Positions 1-9,409 of a DNA stretch of 64,000 nt are shown here, piece by piece. Each line of letters begins with the position of its first letter. Positions within the stretch are counted from its first letter, which is position 1. The stretch comes from Photobacterium obscurum (GTDB lineage Bacteria > Pseudomonadota > Gammaproteobacteria > Enterobacterales > Vibrionaceae). The position numbers were made by a program, and so were the translations under genes. Under the pieces are notes generated by a model that saw only the letters and a list, made by a program, of their open reading frames with translations, did not search any database and had not been told where the DNA came from. The DNA is taken from assembly GCF_026191635.1 (NCBI RefSeq), contig NZ_JAKRRW010000003.1:124001-188000 (forward strand). Reading direction: 5' to 3'.

Positions 1-1
1 T

Positions 2-169
2 CCTGAAGATGTTCTGTCGGAATTGGAGCTTTTGACATCACAATTGCTGGCAGAAAAGAGTGAAGCAGATCCTGATATAGGGCGTATTTATTCAGCCTAC
101 AAGCAGTTTCTTGCAGACATCCGGCAGTATGGGCGGGTGTCAGAAAATGCAGATGTGAATATTAATTAA
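2..169 (+). CDS. C-terminal end of an unrecognised protein (5' end outside window)
   Basis: An open frame enters from the left edge and stops at TAA 167-169, giving 55 residues that begin PEDVLSELELL and end ENADVNIN. The segment is acidic, predicted helical and has no motif I recognise. It precedes nqrA by about 400 bases and is followed by a hairpin, so it is probably the end of a separate transcription unit. I cannot name a function, and the family would have to come from the missing upstream part. Confidence 0.55.
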   Translation, partial: PEDVLSELELLTSQLLAEKSEADPDIGRIYSAYKQFLADIRQYGRVSENADVNIN

Positions 170-198
170 CACCGCATGACAAAATATAAACAAATATG

Positions 199-225
199 AT
201 GGGGCATTGCTGCCCCATTGTTGTG
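199..225 (+). terminator. Probable terminator of the upstream gene
   Basis: An 8-bp stem ATGGGGCA/TGCCCCAT (199-206 with 211-218) closes a TTGC loop and lies 30 bases after the stop at 169. The U-tract is poor (TGTTGTG), so termination may be partial or need help. Confidence 0.5.
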
Positions 226-386
226 ACTGTGCGAATGCTATTGATTTTTTGTTAAAACATCGCTTCAAGTGCAAATGTTTTGATAAAACAACTTGTTTTC
301 CACAATTGTGCGTTAGCTCAAAGATATAACCTAACAAATGTATTGCGTTTGAATTGTTCACTGATTTTCGCCTCGTTTAGGACGGT

Positions 387-422
387 TTGGCATAGTAAAA
401 ACCCGTAGTTTAATGCTAGAAT
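387..422 (+). promoter_or_regulatory. Candidate nqr operon promoter(s)
   Basis: TTGGCA at 387-392 is followed after 16 bases by TTTAAT at 409-414. An overlapping extended -10, TGC-TAGAAT, lies at 415-422. Either would start a leader of about 150 bases before nqrA. This is a pattern match only. Confidence 0.4.
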
Positions 423-483
423 CGCGGCCTCAAAATTACTCGTCATAAAATCTGTGACCAGTAAGTTAATAGGATGTTGCGGT

Positions 484-517
484 GCTGGTTACGGATATAA
501 ACCGGCTTCGGACGAAG
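484..517 (+). promoter_or_regulatory. Hairpin-forming leader upstream of nqrA
   Basis: Two adjacent stems can form in the presumed 5' UTR. One is GCTGGTT 484-490 with AACCGGC 500-506 (7 bp, one G-U). The other is CTTC 506-509 with GAAG 514-517. The purine-rich AAGGAAA just after them is about 60 bases from the chosen nqrA start, so it is not that gene's ribosome-binding site. This may be a structured regulatory leader; no ligand is inferred. Confidence 0.35.
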
Positions 518-581
518 GAAAGTCGTGTCTTAATTGCGCAATAGAAAATTCTTTTTTCCCGTTAATGTAGTGCAAGTGCGT

Positions 582-1922
582 ATGATTACAATAAAAAAGG
601 GTTTGGATATCCCAATTTCAGGGACTCCTACCCAGGCGATAAATGATGGCAAGACCATCACTCGAGTCGCCTTGCTTGGCGAAGAATATGTTGGTATGCG
701 TCCTACAATGCATACTCGCGTAGGGGATGTAGTGAAGAAAGGTCAGGTTCTTTTTGAAGACAAGAAGAACCCTGGCGTTAAGTTCACTGCTCCAGCCAGC
801 GGCAAGGTTGCAGAAATCAACCGTGGTGCGAAGCGTGTTCTACAATCCGTTGTGATTGATGTAGAAGGCGATGAGCAAATAACATTCAACAGCTATGAAG
901 CTGGCCAGCTTGCTCAATTAGAGCGTGCTGCAATCGTGGATCAGCTAGTTGAGTCTGGTATGTGGACAGCGCTTCGTACGCGTCCTTTCAGCAAGGTTCC
1001 TGCAATCGACGCTGAAACTCAGGCTATCTTTGTTACAGCCATTGATACCAACCCTCTGGCTGCAAACCCAGAAATCATCATTAATGAGCAAAGCGACGCT
1101 TTTGTTGCCGGTCTGACGCTTCTATCTCGTCTGACTAGCGGTAAGGTGATGGTTTGTAAATCTGGTGCTAGCCTACCGCGTTCAACTGAATCTAATGTTG
1201 AAGAGCACGTATTCAATGGTCCGCACCCTGCCGGTCTTGTTGGTACGCATATCCACACATTGTTTGGTGCGAACCTAGAAAATGTAGCATGGCATATCAA
1301 CTACCAGGACGTTATCGCCTTCGGTAAGCTATTCCTGACAGGTGAACTATATACTGACCGTGTTATCTCACTGGCAGGCCCTGTAGTTAACAACCCACGT
1401 CTGGTTCGTACTCAGATCGGTGCATCTACTGTTCAGATTACTGACTCAGAAATGATGCCAGGTGAACTGCGCGTTCTTTCAGGCTCTGTTCTGAATGGTC
1501 TTCATGCAATTGGTCCACATGCCTACCTTGGCCGTTACCATCTACAGGTAACTGCGCTTCGTGAAGGTCGCGAGAAAGAATTCTTGGGCTGGATCGTACC
1601 AGGTAAAAACAAGTTCTCTATTACTCGTTCTTTCCTAAGCCAGTTCTTCCCTGGTCAGTTGTTTAATATGACAACGACGACGAATGGTAGTGAGCGTGCG
1701 ATGGTGCCAATCGGTAACTACGAAAAAGTTATGCCGCTTGATATCGAGCCGACACTGCTGCTTCGTGACCTATGTGCTGGTGACGTTGATAGTGCACAGC
1801 AGCTAGGTGCGCTAGAGCTTGATGAAGAAGATCTGGCTCTATGTACATTTGTTTGCCCAGGTAAGTATGAGTTCGGCCCACTTCTACGTGAGTGTCTGGA
1901 CACAATTGAGAAGGAAGGGTAA
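582..1922 (+). CDS. nqrA: Na+-translocating NADH:quinone oxidoreductase subunit A
   Basis: NqrA is the large cytoplasmic-side subunit of the six-subunit Na+-NQR, which passes electrons from NADH to ubiquinone and expels Na+. The ATG at 582 gives [14 protein letters not shown], the family's N-terminus, and 446 residues, the usual length. A TTG at 534 would add 16 hydrophobic and basic residues that do not resemble the family. The biotinyl-lipoyl-like N-terminal part is visible in the segment with [18 protein letters not shown]. It is the first gene of nqrABCDEF, with nqrB three bases downstream. The ribosome-binding site is weak. Confidence 0.97.
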   Translation: MITIKKGLDIPISGTPTQAINDGKTITRVALLGEEYVGMRPTMHTRVGDVVKKGQVLFEDKKNPGVKFTAPASGKVAEINRGAKRVLQSVVIDVEGDEQITFNSYEAGQLAQLERAAIVDQLVESGMWTALRTRPFSKVPAIDAETQAIFVTAIDTNPLAANPEIIINEQSDAFVAGLTLLSRLTSGKVMVCKSGASLPRSTESNVEEHVFNGPHPAGLVGTHIHTLFGANLENVAWHINYQDVIAFGKLFLTGELYTDRVISLAGPVVNNPRLVRTQIGASTVQITDSEMMPGELRVLSGSVLNGLHAIGPHAYLGRYHLQVTALREGREKEFLGWIVPGKNKFSITRSFLSQFFPGQLFNMTTTTNGSERAMVPIGNYEKVMPLDIEPTLLLRDLCAGDVDSAQQLGALELDEEDLALCTFVCPGKYEFGPLLRECLDTIEKEG

Positions 1923-1925
1923 TTC

Positions 1926-3170
1926 ATGAGCCTCAAGAATTTCCTAGAGCAAATTGAACACCACTTTGAGCCGGGTGGTAAGCACGAGAAGTGGTTTGCG
2001 CTTTATGAAGCGTTTGCAACTCTTATGTATACGCCGGGTCAAGTGACTCGTTCAGGCTCTCACGTTCGTGATAGCATCGATCTGAAGCGCATCATGATCA
2101 TGGTGTGGTTTGCGGTATTCCCAGCAATGTTCTGGGGTATGTACAACTCTGGCCACCAGGCAATTGTTGCGCTAAACCACATGTATGCTGGTGATCAGCT
2201 AACTGCGATTATCGCAGGTGACTGGCACTACTGGCTGACTGAAATGCTAGGCGGCACAATGTCTGCAGATGCAGGCTGGGGTAGCAAGATGCTACTGGGT
2301 GCAACCTACTTCCTACCTATCTACGCTGTTGTATTTGCAGTAGGTGGCTTCTGGGAAGTGCTTTTCTGTATGGTGCGCAAGCACGAAGTGAACGAAGGCT
2401 TCTTTGTTACTTCTATCCTGTTCGCACTGATCGTTCCACCAACACTTCCACTTTGGCAGGCAGCCCTAGGTATTACCTTCGGTGTTGTTGTTGCTAAAGA
2501 AATCTTTGGTGGTACTGGCCGTAACTTCCTGAACCCTGCACTAGCAGGCCGTGCGTTCTTGTTCTTTGCATACCCAGCTCAGATTTCTGGTGATGCAGTA
2601 TGGACAGCCGCTGACGGCTTCACTGGTGCGACGGCGCTAAGCCAGTGGGCACAAGGTGGTGACGCGAAACTAATCAACGTTGTTACTGGCGACGCGATTA
2701 CTTGGATGGATGCATTCATTGGTCGTATCCCTGGTTCAATCGGTGAAGTTTCGACGCTAGCTATCATTCTTGGTGGTGCAATGATCGTGTTCATGGGCAT
2801 TGCTTCATGGCGCATCATCGCGGGTACCATGATTGGTATGATTGCGACAGCGACTCTGTTCAACATCATTGGTTCTGACACGAATGCAATGTTCAGCATG
2901 CCTTGGCACTGGCACCTAGTTCTGGGTGGTTTTGCATTCGGTATGATGTTCATGGCAACCGATCCTGTGTCTGCATCATTTACTAATAAAGGTAAATGGT
3001 GGTACGGCGCACTTATCGGTGTAATGGCGGTGTTGGTTCGTGTGGTTAACCCAGCTTACCCAGAAGGTATGATGCTGGCGATTCTATTCGCTAACCTATT
3101 TGCACCTCTATTTGACAACCTAGTGGTTCAGGGCAACATCAAACGGAGGCTCGCTCGTCATGTCAAGTAA
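1926..3170 (+). CDS. nqrB: Na+-translocating NADH:quinone oxidoreductase subunit B
   Basis: NqrB is the integral membrane subunit (414 residues) that carries a covalent FMN and riboflavin and forms part of the Na+ path and quinone site. The FMN acceptor is seen as Thr236 in TGATAL, a phosphoester-FMN motif used by ApbE. The adjacent glycines in VGGFWE (about 140-141) correspond to the inhibitor- and quinone-binding region of characterised Vibrio enzymes. Many hydrophobic segments run from residue 55 onward. The reading frame overlaps the nqrC start by 11 bases, indicating translational coupling. Confidence 0.97.
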   Translation: MSLKNFLEQIEHHFEPGGKHEKWFALYEAFATLMYTPGQVTRSGSHVRDSIDLKRIMIMVWFAVFPAMFWGMYNSGHQAIVALNHMYAGDQLTAIIAGDWHYWLTEMLGGTMSADAGWGSKMLLGATYFLPIYAVVFAVGGFWEVLFCMVRKHEVNEGFFVTSILFALIVPPTLPLWQAALGITFGVVVAKEIFGGTGRNFLNPALAGRAFLFFAYPAQISGDAVWTAADGFTGATALSQWAQGGDAKLINVVTGDAITWMDAFIGRIPGSIGEVSTLAIILGGAMIVFMGIASWRIIAGTMIGMIATATLFNIIGSDTNAMFSMPWHWHLVLGGFAFGMMFMATDPVSASFTNKGKWWYGALIGVMAVLVRVVNPAYPEGMMLAILFANLFAPLFDNLVVQGNIKRRLARHVK

Positions 3171-3954
3171 TAACGATAGCATTAAAAAGACGCTGATTGT
3201 TGTTATCGCGCTGAGCCTAGTCTGCTCTATCGTGGTATCAATGTCGGCAGTGAGCTTGCGTCCGCTTCAGCAGAAGAATGCTGTGCTTGACGTTCAGCGC
3301 AACATCCTTTCGGTTGCAGGCCTGCTTGAAGACGGCACTAACGTAACTGAAGCTTACCAGCAGTTCATCGAGCCTAAACTGGTTAACCTTGAAACGGGTG
3401 AATTCGTAGAGACAACTGAAGCAGGTCAAACTGCAGCAGAGTACAAGCAACGTGTTGCTGCGAAAGATAACAACCAGTCTATCAAGCTAGCAGCGGATCA
3501 GGATAAAGCCAAGATCATTCGTCGTGCGAATGTTGCAACGGTTTACCTGGTTAAAGATGCGAACGACAACACTGAAAAGCTGATCCTGCCTGTTCACGGT
3601 AACGGTCTGTGGTCAATGATGTACGCGTTTGTTGCGGTTGAGACTGACGGTAACACAGTATCGGGTATTACTTACTACGAGCAGGGCGAAACTCCTGGAC
3701 TTGGTGGTGAGGTTGAAAACCCGAGCTGGCGTGCTCAGTTTGTTGGCAAGAAGCTGTTTGATGACAGCAACAAACCAGCAATCCGTGTTGTTAAAGGTGG
3801 CGCTCCTGAGGGTGATATCCACGGCGTAGACGGTCTGTCTGGCGCAACTCTAACCGCTAATGGTGTTCAGCACACCTTCGACTTCTGGTTGGGTGACATG
3901 GGCTTTGGTCCATTCCTAGCTAAAGTGCGTGAAGGAGGCCTAAACAATGGCTGA
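3160..3954 (+). CDS. nqrC: Na+-translocating NADH:quinone oxidoreductase subunit C
   Basis: NqrC is a membrane-anchored periplasmic subunit (264 residues) with a second covalent FMN. One N-terminal membrane helix (about residues 10-32) precedes a soluble FMN-binding domain. The acceptor motif SGATLT places FMN on Thr230. The ATG lies inside the end of nqrB, and the 3' end overlaps nqrD by 8 bases. Attachment of FMN is expected to depend on the ApbE transferase encoded just downstream of the operon. Confidence 0.97.
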   Translation: MSSNNDSIKKTLIVVIALSLVCSIVVSMSAVSLRPLQQKNAVLDVQRNILSVAGLLEDGTNVTEAYQQFIEPKLVNLETGEFVETTEAGQTAAEYKQRVAAKDNNQSIKLAADQDKAKIIRRANVATVYLVKDANDNTEKLILPVHGNGLWSMMYAFVAVETDGNTVSGITYYEQGETPGLGGEVENPSWRAQFVGKKLFDDSNKPAIRVVKGGAPEGDIHGVDGLSGATLTANGVQHTFDFWLGDMGFGPFLAKVREGGLNNG

Positions 3955-4579
3955 TACTAAAGAAATGAAGAAGATTCTGTTTGCGCCTTTTATCGATAAC
4001 AACCCGATTGCGCTGCAGATTCTTGGTGTGTGTTCTGCGCTTGCAGTAACCACCAAACTGGAAACAGCATTCGTAATGACCTTAGCGGTAACATTCGTAT
4101 GTGCGTTCTCTAACTTGTTTGTATCTCTGATCCGTCATCACATTCCTAACAGTGTACGTATTATCGTGCAGATGGCGATTATCGCCTCGTTGGTAATCGT
4201 GGTAGACCAGGTGCTGAAAGCGTTTGTTTACGATATCTCTAAACAGCTTTCTGTATTTGTTGGCCTGATCATTACTAACTGTATCGTAATGGGTCGTGCA
4301 GAAGCGTATGCAATGAAGTCAGCGCCGCTACCGTCGCTAGTTGACGGTCTCGGTAACGGCCTTGGCTACGGTTTTGTACTAATCACTGTAGGCTTCTTCC
4401 GTGAACTACTAGGTGCAGGCAAACTATTCGGTGTTCAGGTTCTACCGCTGATCTCTGAAGGTGGCTGGTACCAGCCGAACGGTATGATGCTACTAGCACC
4501 ATCAGCGTTCTTCCTGATCGGTTTCATGATCTGGGCTATTCGTATCGTCCGTCCTGAACAAGTAGAAGCGAAGGAGTAA
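3947..4579 (+). CDS. nqrD: Na+-translocating NADH:quinone oxidoreductase subunit D
   Basis: NqrD is a 210-residue polytopic membrane subunit homologous to NqrE, RnfE and RnfA. About six hydrophobic helices are apparent. The conserved half-helix cysteines are present (VCSAL near residue 29 and [11 protein letters not shown] near 112). In solved structures such cysteines from NqrD and NqrE together hold an intramembrane iron-sulfur centre. Start ATG 3947 overlaps the nqrC stop. A good GAAGGAGG ribosome-binding site lies just upstream. Confidence 0.96.
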   Translation: MADTKEMKKILFAPFIDNNPIALQILGVCSALAVTTKLETAFVMTLAVTFVCAFSNLFVSLIRHHIPNSVRIIVQMAIIASLVIVVDQVLKAFVYDISKQLSVFVGLIITNCIVMGRAEAYAMKSAPLPSLVDGLGNGLGYGFVLITVGFFRELLGAGKLFGVQVLPLISEGGWYQPNGMMLLAPSAFFLIGFMIWAIRIVRPEQVEAKE

Positions 4580-4586
4580 GGGGACC

Positions 4587-5183
4587 ATGGAACATTATCT
4601 AAGCCTATTGGTTCGCTCGATCTTTATCGAGAACCTGGCACTATCGTTCTTTCTAGGTATGTGTACATTCCTGGCTGTATCTAAGAAGGTTAAAACTTCT
4701 TTCGGCCTGGGTGTTGCGGTTACCGTTGTACTGGCTATCGCCGTACCTGCAAACAACCTGATTTACAACCTACTGCTGAAAGACGGTGCGATTGTTTCAG
4801 GTGTTGACCTGAGCTTCCTGAACTTTATTACCTTTATCGGTGTTATCGCGGCACTGGTACAGATCCTGGAAATGGTTCTGGACCGCTTCTTCCCGCCGCT
4901 ATACAACGCACTGGGTATCTTCCTACCGCTGATCACAGTTAACTGTGCAATCTTCGGTGGCGTATCTTTCATGGTACAGCGTGATTACAACTTCGCTGAA
5001 TCTGTGGTTTACGGTGTCGGTTCTGGTATCGGCTGGATGCTGGCAATCGTAGCTCTTGCGGGTATCCGCGAGAAGATGAAGTACTCTGACGTACCTCCAG
5101 GTCTGCGTGGCCTAGGTATTACATTCATCACCGTTGGTCTAATGGCGTTGGGCTTCATGTCCTTCTCCGGTGTTCAGCTGTAA
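4587..5183 (+). CDS. nqrE: Na+-translocating NADH:quinone oxidoreductase subunit E
   Basis: NqrE (198 residues) is the membrane partner of NqrD with an inverted-topology repeat fold. Two conserved cysteines appear in [10 protein letters not shown] and VNCAIFGG and supply ligands to the shared iron-sulfur centre. It starts 7 bases after nqrD with a GGGG ribosome-binding site, and nqrF follows 22 bases downstream, so it is in the same transcript. Confidence 0.96.
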   Translation: MEHYLSLLVRSIFIENLALSFFLGMCTFLAVSKKVKTSFGLGVAVTVVLAIAVPANNLIYNLLLKDGAIVSGVDLSFLNFITFIGVIAALVQILEMVLDRFFPPLYNALGIFLPLITVNCAIFGGVSFMVQRDYNFAESVVYGVGSGIGWMLAIVALAGIREKMKYSDVPPGLRGLGITFITVGLMALGFMSFSGVQL

Positions 5184-5205
5184 TCAGGATATTAAGGAAT
5201 AATCA

Positions 5206-6429
5206 ATGGATATTATTCTTGGTGTAGTTATGTTCACCCTGATTATCCTGGCTTTGGTATTAGTGATCCTATTCGCTAAATCTAAGCTAGTACCATCAGG
5301 TGACATTACTATCTCAGTAAATGGTGATCCGGAAAAAGCAATTAAAACTGCTGCCGGTGACAAACTACTAAGCGCTCTTTCTGCAAATGGTATCTTTGTA
5401 TCATCTGCATGTGGTGGCGGTGGCTCATGTGGCCAGTGTCGTGTGAAAGTAAAATCTGGCGGCGGTGACATTCTGCCGACAGAGCTTGACCACATCACTA
5501 AAGGTGAAGCACGTGAAGGCGAGCGTCTTGCTTGTCAGGTTAACGTGAAAACCGACATGGATATCGAGCTGCCAGAAGAAATCTTCGGTGTTAAGAAGTG
5601 GGAATGTACTGTTCTTTCTAACGACAACGAAGCAACCTTCATCAAAGAGCTTGTGCTGCAGATCCCTGAAGGCGAGGAAGTTCCTTTCCGTGCAGGTGGT
5701 TACATTCAGATTGAAGCTGAACCGCATCACATTAAATATGCTGACTTCGATATTCCTGAGGAATACCGTGAAGATTGGGACAAGTTCAACCTGTTCCGTT
5801 ATGAGTCAATCGTAAAAGAGCCTTCAATCCGTGCTTACTCAATGGCGTCATACCCAGAAGAGAAAGGCCTGATTAAGCTTAATGTACGAATTGCAACACC
5901 GCCGCCAAATAACCCTGACGTGCCACCGGGTGTGATGTCTTCATACATCTGGTCACTGAAAGCTGGCGACAAGTGTACTATTTCTGGTCCGTTCGGTGAG
6001 TTCTTCGCGAAAGAGACTGATAACGAAATGGTATTCATCGGTGGTGGTGCCGGTATGGCTCCAATGCGTTCTCACATCTTTGATCAGCTTCTACGTCTGA
6101 AGTCTAAGCGTAAGATGACTTACTGGTACGGTGCGCGTTCTAAGCGTGAAATGTTCTATGTAGAAGATTTCGATACGCTTGCAGCGGACAACGAGAACTT
6201 CGAGTGGCACGTAGCCCTGTCTGATCCACTACCAGAAGATAACTGGGATGGTTACACAGGCTTCATCCACAACGTGATCTACGAGAACTACTTGAAAGAT
6301 CACGAAGCACCAGAAGATTGTGAATACTACATGTGTGGTCCACCAATGATGAACGCAGCTGTTATCGGCATGCTGAAAGATCTTGGTGTTGAAGACGAAA
6401 ACATCCTACTGGATGATTTCGGTGGCTAA
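5206..6429 (+). CDS. nqrF: Na+-translocating NADH:quinone oxidoreductase subunit F (NADH-oxidising)
   Basis: NqrF is the electron-input subunit (407 residues). It has an N-terminal membrane helix (about 3-24), a ferredoxin-like 2Fe-2S domain with Cys69, Cys75, Cys78 and Cys110, an FAD domain with RAYSMASYP, and an NADH-binding domain with [11 protein letters not shown]. It ends in the characteristic DDFGG. It takes hydride from NADH in the cytoplasm and passes single electrons to the membrane flavins. It is the last structural gene of the operon, followed at once by a strong terminator. Confidence 0.97.
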   Translation: MDIILGVVMFTLIILALVLVILFAKSKLVPSGDITISVNGDPEKAIKTAAGDKLLSALSANGIFVSSACGGGGSCGQCRVKVKSGGGDILPTELDHITKGEAREGERLACQVNVKTDMDIELPEEIFGVKKWECTVLSNDNEATFIKELVLQIPEGEEVPFRAGGYIQIEAEPHHIKYADFDIPEEYREDWDKFNLFRYESIVKEPSIRAYSMASYPEEKGLIKLNVRIATPPPNNPDVPPGVMSSYIWSLKAGDKCTISGPFGEFFAKETDNEMVFIGGGAGMAPMRSHIFDQLLRLKSKRKMTYWYGARSKREMFYVEDFDTLAADNENFEWHVALSDPLPEDNWDGYTGFIHNVIYENYLKDHEAPEDCEYYMCGPPMMNAAVIGMLKDLGVEDENILLDDFGG

Positions 6430-6450
6430 TTAGCTACACACTGAAAAACT

Positions 6451-6480
6451 GGCTGATCCCATCTGGGGTCAGCCTTTTTT
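6451..6480 (+). terminator. nqr operon terminator
   Basis: A 10-bp stem GGCTGATCCC/GGGGTCAGCC (one G-U pair) with an ATCT loop is followed by six T residues. It lies 21 bases after the nqrF stop. Confidence 0.9.
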
Positions 6481-6564
6481 CGTAATAAGCGCATAATAAC
6501 GGTATGTAAGCTAAGGTTTTTCATACCATAAAAAATGACTGTCTTTCATTTGGGGAGTAGTTGG

Positions 6565-7587
6565 ATGAAGACATTGCTACACCGCGCATTGATGATGTTT
6601 GCGTTGGTTTTTACCCTGTCGGCCTGTAGTGATCAGCGTGAATTGATTCACCTGAATGGCTCAACCATGGGAACCTACTATTCAATTAAGTTGATTAAGC
6701 AGGAAGGCTTGCCATCTGCAACTGATATGCAGACCGAGATTGATCGTCGCCTGGAGCTGGTGAACGATCAGATGTCGACTTATCGTAAGCATTCCGAGCT
6801 CAGCCAATTTAACCAGCACCAAACCAACCAGCCATTTGAGGTATCTGCCGATACCGCCAAGGTCGTGAAAGAAGCAATTCGCTTGGCGAAGTTAACGGAT
6901 GGTGCATTGGACGTGACCGTTGGCCCGGTTGTTAACCTATGGAGCTTTGGCCCTGAGGCCCGTCCGGAGAAAACACCGACGGCAGACGAAATTACCGAGC
7001 GCAAAAAGATAGTGGGTATTCACCATCTTTCGGTTGAAGGCAATACACTTAAGAAAGATATTCCTGAGCTATACGTTGATCTGTCTTCGATTGCCAAAGG
7101 TTTTGGTGTCGATGTGGTGGCGGATTATTTTGAAGAGCTGAATGTTGCGGACTACCTGGTCGAGATTGGCGGTGAGCTTCGTTTGAAGGGTAAGAACCTG
7201 GAAGGCGTGTCATGGCGCATTGCTATCGAGAAGCCGACAGATGACGGTAGCCGCTCGGTGCAGGAAATCATTGAACCGGGTGACATGGCTGTGGCAACAT
7301 CGGGTGACTATCGCAATTACTTTGAAGAAGACGGAGTGCGTTATTCGCACCTGATTGACCCTAAAACCTGTAAGCCGATCTCGAACCACGTGGTGTCGGT
7401 GACGGTTTTACATCCATCAAGCATGACAGCGGATGCACTGGCAACGGCTTTTTCTGTGATGGGTGAAGAAAAATCACTGGAATTGGCGCAACAAGAGAGC
7501 TTGCCGGTTCTACTCGTTGTGAAAACCGAACAGGGCTTTAAAGAATATACCTCTGATGCCTTTGTTCCTTATATGCAGAAGAAGTAG
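6565..7587 (+). CDS. apbE: FAD:protein FMN transferase (ApbE), lipoprotein
   Basis: ApbE transfers FMN from FAD onto threonines in NqrB and NqrC. The ATG at 6565 has GGGGAG 8 bases upstream and yields a lipoprotein signal ending in the lipobox LSACS, so the enzyme is anchored on the periplasmic face. Family motifs include GSTMGTYYS, the nucleotide-binding DLSSIAKGFGVD, and IGGELRLKG. An in-frame upstream ATG at 6535 has no good ribosome-binding site and would bury the signal peptide. It has 340 residues and is followed 9 bases later by nqrM, consistent with an NQR maturation unit. Confidence 0.95.
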   Translation: MKTLLHRALMMFALVFTLSACSDQRELIHLNGSTMGTYYSIKLIKQEGLPSATDMQTEIDRRLELVNDQMSTYRKHSELSQFNQHQTNQPFEVSADTAKVVKEAIRLAKLTDGALDVTVGPVVNLWSFGPEARPEKTPTADEITERKKIVGIHHLSVEGNTLKKDIPELYVDLSSIAKGFGVDVVADYFEELNVADYLVEIGGELRLKGKNLEGVSWRIAIEKPTDDGSRSVQEIIEPGDMAVATSGDYRNYFEEDGVRYSHLIDPKTCKPISNHVVSVTVLHPSSMTADALATAFSVMGEEKSLELAQQESLPVLLVVKTEQGFKEYTSDAFVPYMQKK

Positions 7588-7596
7588 AGAACTATC

Positions 7597-7818
7597 ATGG
7601 TCGTATATTTAACCACCTTCGCAGTCTTTTTGCTGGTTATCGTCGCAATGGCTGTGGGATACATTTTCCAGCGTAAAACGGTAAGTGGTAGCTGTGGTGG
7701 GCTGGACGGTATCGGTATTGCCAAAGAGTGTGACTGCCCGGAACCTTGTGATGCCCGCAAGAAGCGTGAAGCGCGTGAGGCGAAGCATGCCGAGTGGAAA
7801 AAGAACCAGATCATCTAG
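7597..7818 (+). CDS. nqrM: Na+-NQR maturation protein NqrM
   Basis: A 73-residue protein with one N-terminal membrane helix (about 3-22) and a cytoplasmic tail holding four cysteines in SCGGL, ECDCPEPCD. This is the NqrM (DUF539) pattern. NqrM is required for assembly of active Na+-NQR, probably by delivering iron to the NqrD/E centre. It is encoded 9 bases after apbE. The basic C-terminal tail (ARKKREAREAKHAEWKK) is usual for the family. Confidence 0.93.
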   Translation: MVVYLTTFAVFLLVIVAMAVGYIFQRKTVSGSCGGLDGIGIAKECDCPEPCDARKKREAREAKHAEWKKNQII

Positions 7819-7841
7819 CTTAACACGTTGATCTGAATGTA

Positions 7842-7867
7842 AAGCCTGAGCTAGCTCAGGCTTTTTT
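7842..7867 (+). terminator. apbE-nqrM terminator, probably bidirectional
   Basis: A perfect stem AAGCCTGAGC/GCTCAGGCTT with a TA turn is followed by a T-run. It lies between the converging nqrM and the GGDEF gene, and the symmetric A/T flanks suggest it can also act on the minus strand. Confidence 0.85.
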
Positions 7868-7915
7868 ATATGCTATATTCGTGGTTATACCAAACTGAGC
7901 AATTATCTGATCCAA

Positions 7916-9157
7916 TCAGAGCCCTACCAGCCGGTTACGACCGCCTTGCTTGGCTCGATAAAGCCGTTCATCGGCGTCTTTGAGCAATTCACCAAGGGGC
8001 TTCTCCCCGCAAGTGACACCAATACTAATTGTGACCTTAATCGACGATTGTTGGTAGGTGATCACTAACTTTTCTATGTCTTGCCGTAACTGACTAAGCT
8101 GCTTGATAAACTGCTGATAGCTTGCACAGCTCTGAATACAGAACTCCTCGCCGCCAAACCGGGCCACCACGGCATCGGGGCAGTGTGCCTGGAGCTGCTT
8201 GCTGATTTGAACCAATACCTCGTCGCCGGCGTCGTGGCCGTAGGTATCGTTGACCCGTTTGAAAAAATCGATATCGATCATTGCGATATTACGGTTTTGG
8301 CCACAATCGTTACAGCCGCAGTCACTTTGGCTAAAGAAATAGCGCCGGTTCCATAGCCCCGTCAGCGCATCCTGGTTGGCCATTCGGTAAAGCTTGTCGG
8401 CGGTATCTTTCATATTCAGCATATGGTGAATACGGCAGTAAAACTCTTCTTGGTTGAACGGCTTGTTGAGAAAATCATTGGCTCCAGCCTTGAGGTATAG
8501 TGCTGTCATCGCGTTGTCGTTACTGCCCGACAAACCCAGTATGGCAATTTGGTTGCGGTTATGCTGTTGCCGGATCTCCCTGATCATGGTGATACCGTCT
8601 TTTTCGGGCATGTCATGGTCGGTGATCACGAGGCTGATATCAGGATGCAGCTCTAGCTGCTCCAGAGCCTCCTGCCCGTTGTTGGCGGCAATTACCTGCA
8701 GGTTTTGCCTTTCAAGCAGGTTGATAAGGTGATGGCGAACCGTTGACGAATCTTCTACAACCATGGCTTTGTGATAATTGTTTGCTTCAAGCCGCTGCAA
8801 AAGAGGAATAAGGTAGGCAACGGAGGCCGGGCTGTCCTTAAGTAAGTAATCAATCACTCCCTTAGACAGCACCGCCTCCCTAACTTCTGTGCTGAATTGG
8901 GCGGTCAGGACAATAACCTTGAGCTTGTAACTGAGTACCAGATCGATAATTTCGCCATCTTGGCCGTCAGGCAGACAGTAGTCGAGCACAGTACAGAGGA
9001 AAGGGGATGCATCGGTATTGTTATCGACAATCAGCTGTTTCGCCTGGGCAATACTCTCGGCAAAAACGGGTTCAAAGCCTGCTGCTCTCAGCTGACTATT
9101 GAGGTAGTTACGGAAGGCCCTGCTGTCTTCTACGATCAGAACTTTATTTGGCGACAT
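7916..9157 (-). CDS. Response regulator with two receiver domains and a GGDEF diguanylate cyclase domain
   Basis: The 413-residue protein has receiver 1 (about 4-120, acceptor Asp in VLDYCLPDG), receiver 2 (about 132-245, acceptor in ITDHDMPEKDG) and a GGDEF domain (about 255-410) with an intact RFGGEEF active site, so it should make cyclic di-GMP. The product-inhibition site expected five residues before the active site reads HCPD, not RxxD, so feedback inhibition may be missing. The layout resembles PleD-type cyclases. No partner kinase lies next to it. It is a single gene converging on nqrM. Confidence 0.9.
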   Translation of the reverse strand: MSPNKVLIVEDSRAFRNYLNSQLRAAGFEPVFAESIAQAKQLIVDNNTDASPFLCTVLDYCLPDGQDGEIIDLVLSYKLKVIVLTAQFSTEVREAVLSKGVIDYLLKDSPASVAYLIPLLQRLEANNYHKAMVVEDSSTVRHHLINLLERQNLQVIAANNGQEALEQLELHPDISLVITDHDMPEKDGITMIREIRQQHNRNQIAILGLSGSNDNAMTALYLKAGANDFLNKPFNQEEFYCRIHHMLNMKDTADKLYRMANQDALTGLWNRRYFFSQSDCGCNDCGQNRNIAMIDIDFFKRVNDTYGHDAGDEVLVQISKQLQAHCPDAVVARFGGEEFCIQSCASYQQFIKQLSQLRQDIEKLVITYQQSSIKVTISIGVTCGEKPLGELLKDADERLYRAKQGGRNRLVGL

Positions 9158-9309
9158 CTTATTCCTTTAATCAATACCTGTTGCTGGGTAGGTATTTATA
9201 CGCTGATTGTTTTCATTAATAACACTTTTGTAAGTTGCGCGACAAGTATGTGAGAGTAAATTTTGGACCAATAACGATGGTGCAAATAATTAAGCGACAT
9301 ACCCCAGGG

Positions 9310-9359
9310 TTCACACGCGGGTAATTGGCCCCTATAATAGGCACTGTATAAAAAAACAG
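9310..9359 (+). promoter_or_regulatory. dinB promoter with LexA (SOS) operator
   Basis: TTCACA (9310-9315), a 17-base spacer and a perfect TATAAT (9333-9338) form a strong promoter. A LexA box CTGTATAAAAAAACAG (9344-9359) covers the expected transcription start and matches the CTG-N10-CAG consensus. The SOS response should therefore control the gene. Confidence 0.88.
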
Positions 9360-9409
9360 TTAATCAATTGAGCAGCTGACAGCAGCTGAGAGAACCGATA
9401 ACCGAAATC

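Noticed and set aside
140..361. 73-codon minus-strand open frame in the region before nqrA
   Set aside because: It overlaps the end of the first plus-strand gene and its terminator hairpin, has no ribosome-binding site, and shows no protein-like features.
1019..1300. 93-codon open frame antisense to nqrA, and similar long antisense frames in nqrB, napA, proBA, narQ and ligA
   Set aside because: They are antisense shadows of well-supported genes, created by codon bias, and lack ribosome-binding sites.
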